Below, in pieces: positions 14,810-15,555 of a stretch of DNA of 15,555 bases. The translations under genes and the position numbers were made by a program. The stretch comes from an uncultured Spirochaetia bacterium (lineage in GTDB: Bacteria > Spirochaetota > CALGPD01), in assembly GCA_937960625.1 (NCBI GenBank), contig CALGPD010000511.1:1-15555 (forward strand), given 5' to 3'. Below the pieces are notes generated by a model. It saw only the letters and a program-made list of their open reading frames with translations, searched no databases and was not told the origin of the DNA. The first letter of the stretch is position 1. Each line of letters opens with the position of its first letter.

Positions 14810-15555
14810 TTACTTCCCAACTAACACGCTATACTTATCAGTTATATCAGCATCGATTTTGTACTTGCGGGTAGTGAGAACGTATTCACCCTTAGCGCCG
14901 CGCGAGTAATTGCGGTGGAGATAGAGATACTTGATGGCTTTAATTGTTGGTGGTACACTGCCCGAATACTCAAGCGTAATTCCGCGTCCGTCTCTCGTGA
15001 ACTTGCCTTTAATCTCGTTGGATTTATAACGTAAAACAAACTCACCGTTTTCTTTAAACTCAAAAGTATAACATTCTTCGGAACGGCTTTCTCCTTCCCA
15101 TTTTAGAGCGTATAACTTTTTCACCGGAAAAATAAAAGCACCGAATATATACCCGGTTTGCCCCGCGGAGTTTTTTATCTTATACCAACGCGCGTTAAAC
15201 TTACCGATTTTTTGTTCTGTGTTCGTTGTTTCAACCATAGTAACGTTTTGGTTTTCTGTTGTAGTAAAAGCAACGGATGTTCCCGTCGATGGTTTGGAGC
15301 GCACGTTAACCGTACCTCCAAGTATAACGTATAGATTTTCAGGAAAAGGTTTGCGTTTTGTTTGCGCTGTAGGGTTAGGGTTCGAGTTTTTTAACACATC
15401 ACTTGTACGGTAGATCTCTAGTTTCTCACCACGAACATTAAACGCAATGTGTTTGCTATCAGGTGAAAAATACGCATTGGTTGGCCAATTTTTTATACCA
15501 CTATCATAAGTATATAATAATTTTTCTGTAGCAATAGACCAAATCTGTACTTTCC
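14810..15555 (-). CDS. WD40-repeat protein with SH3b and C-terminal beta domain, N-terminus cut by window edge
   Basis: The frame is open to the right edge, with 248 codons visible. A GTG at 15397 falls inside a continuous frame and is not the real start. The first 55 visible residues form a WD40 blade: KVQIWSIATEKLLYTYD, then AYFSPDSKHIAFNVRGEKLE, then IYRTSD. A short linker (NPNPTAQTKRK) leads to an SH3b domain of about 65 residues (LYVILGGTVNVRSKPSTGTS, RWYKIKNSAGQTGYIFGAFI), which usually binds peptide or cell-wall ligands. The last 95 residues are strand-rich (CYTFEFKENGEFVLRYKSN, GKFTRDGRGITLEYSG), like a small lipocalin or META-type barrel. The export signal, if any, lies outside the window. 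The protein is likely an envelope scaffold; that role is inferred. Confidence 0.75.
   Translation of the reverse strand, partial: KVQIWSIATEKLLYTYDSGIKNWPTNAYFSPDSKHIAFNVRGEKLEIYRTSDVLKNSNPNPTAQTKRKPFPENLYVILGGTVNVRSKPSTGTSVAFTTTENQNVTMVETTNTEQKIGKFNARWYKIKNSAGQTGYIFGAFIFPVKKLYALKWEGESRSEECYTFEFKENGEFVLRYKSNEIKGKFTRDGRGITLEYSGSVPPTIKAIKYLYLHRNYSRGAKGEYVLTTRKYKIDADITDKYSVLVGK

Noticed and set aside
1..15555. CRISPR arrays, tRNA, rRNA, insertion sequences, toxin-antitoxin or phage genes
   Set aside because: No regularly spaced repeats, cloverleaf-like segments, transposase motifs or terminal repeats with target duplications were seen on either strand.

Overview
This is an AT-rich window of bacterial chromosome, dense with short operons. 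It most likely comes from a Gram-negative flagellated bacterium, and a member of the Spirochaetota is my best guess. The clues are a FliN flagellar switch protein with a FliM-like N-terminal peptide, outer-membrane functions (a heptose-7-phosphate kinase for LPS core, a MlaC-type lipid carrier, two lipoproteins), a CHASE2 adenylate cyclase, and frequent TTG/GTG starts. The phylum is inferred from gene style; no rRNA or other marker is present.

Layout, left to right. (a) 1-1676, minus strand: a two-gene operon. A 339-residue helical protein of unknown function is followed by a protein cut by the left edge, whose last visible residues look like the start of a Fis-type DNA-binding domain. (b) 1886-4827, minus: a class III adenylate cyclase with a CHASE2 sensor, its promoter, a small membrane-anchored partner gene, and a good intrinsic terminator. 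(c) 4930-6210, minus: folC. It is divergent from fliN (6368-6850, plus), which converges on truA; the two stop codons overlap in one TTAA. (d) 6847-10835, minus: truA (with an apparent ATT start), a [2Fe-2S] ferredoxin predicted to be leaderless, the heptose kinase rfaE1/hldA, a secreted trypsin-like protease and a charged unknown protein. (e) 10893-12884, plus: a strong extended -10 promoter, two paralogous lipoproteins, mlaC, and a bidirectional terminator. (f) 12913-15555, minus: a phasin-like helical protein with a Lys/Thr repeat tail, the methylenetetrahydrofolate reductase metF, and a WD40-SH3 protein cut by the right edge.

How the genes relate: folC and metF both serve one-carbon/folate metabolism but are not adjacent. 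rfaE1, the lipoproteins and mlaC point to outer-membrane building and upkeep. The cyclase and its small partner look like one envelope-sensing cAMP unit. No CRISPR array, tRNA, rRNA, transposon or phage gene was seen. No gene-free stretch exceeds 300 bases; the longest are about 250 bases (7591-7840) and 209 bases (1677-1885).

The observations most worth a second look are the ATT start of truA, the leaderless ferredoxin promoter, the cyclase/partner operon, the paralogous lipoprotein pair ahead of mlaC, the 4 x 8-residue tail of the phasin-like protein, and a perfect 11-bp inverted repeat over that gene's promoter. I saw no clear defence or mobile system.
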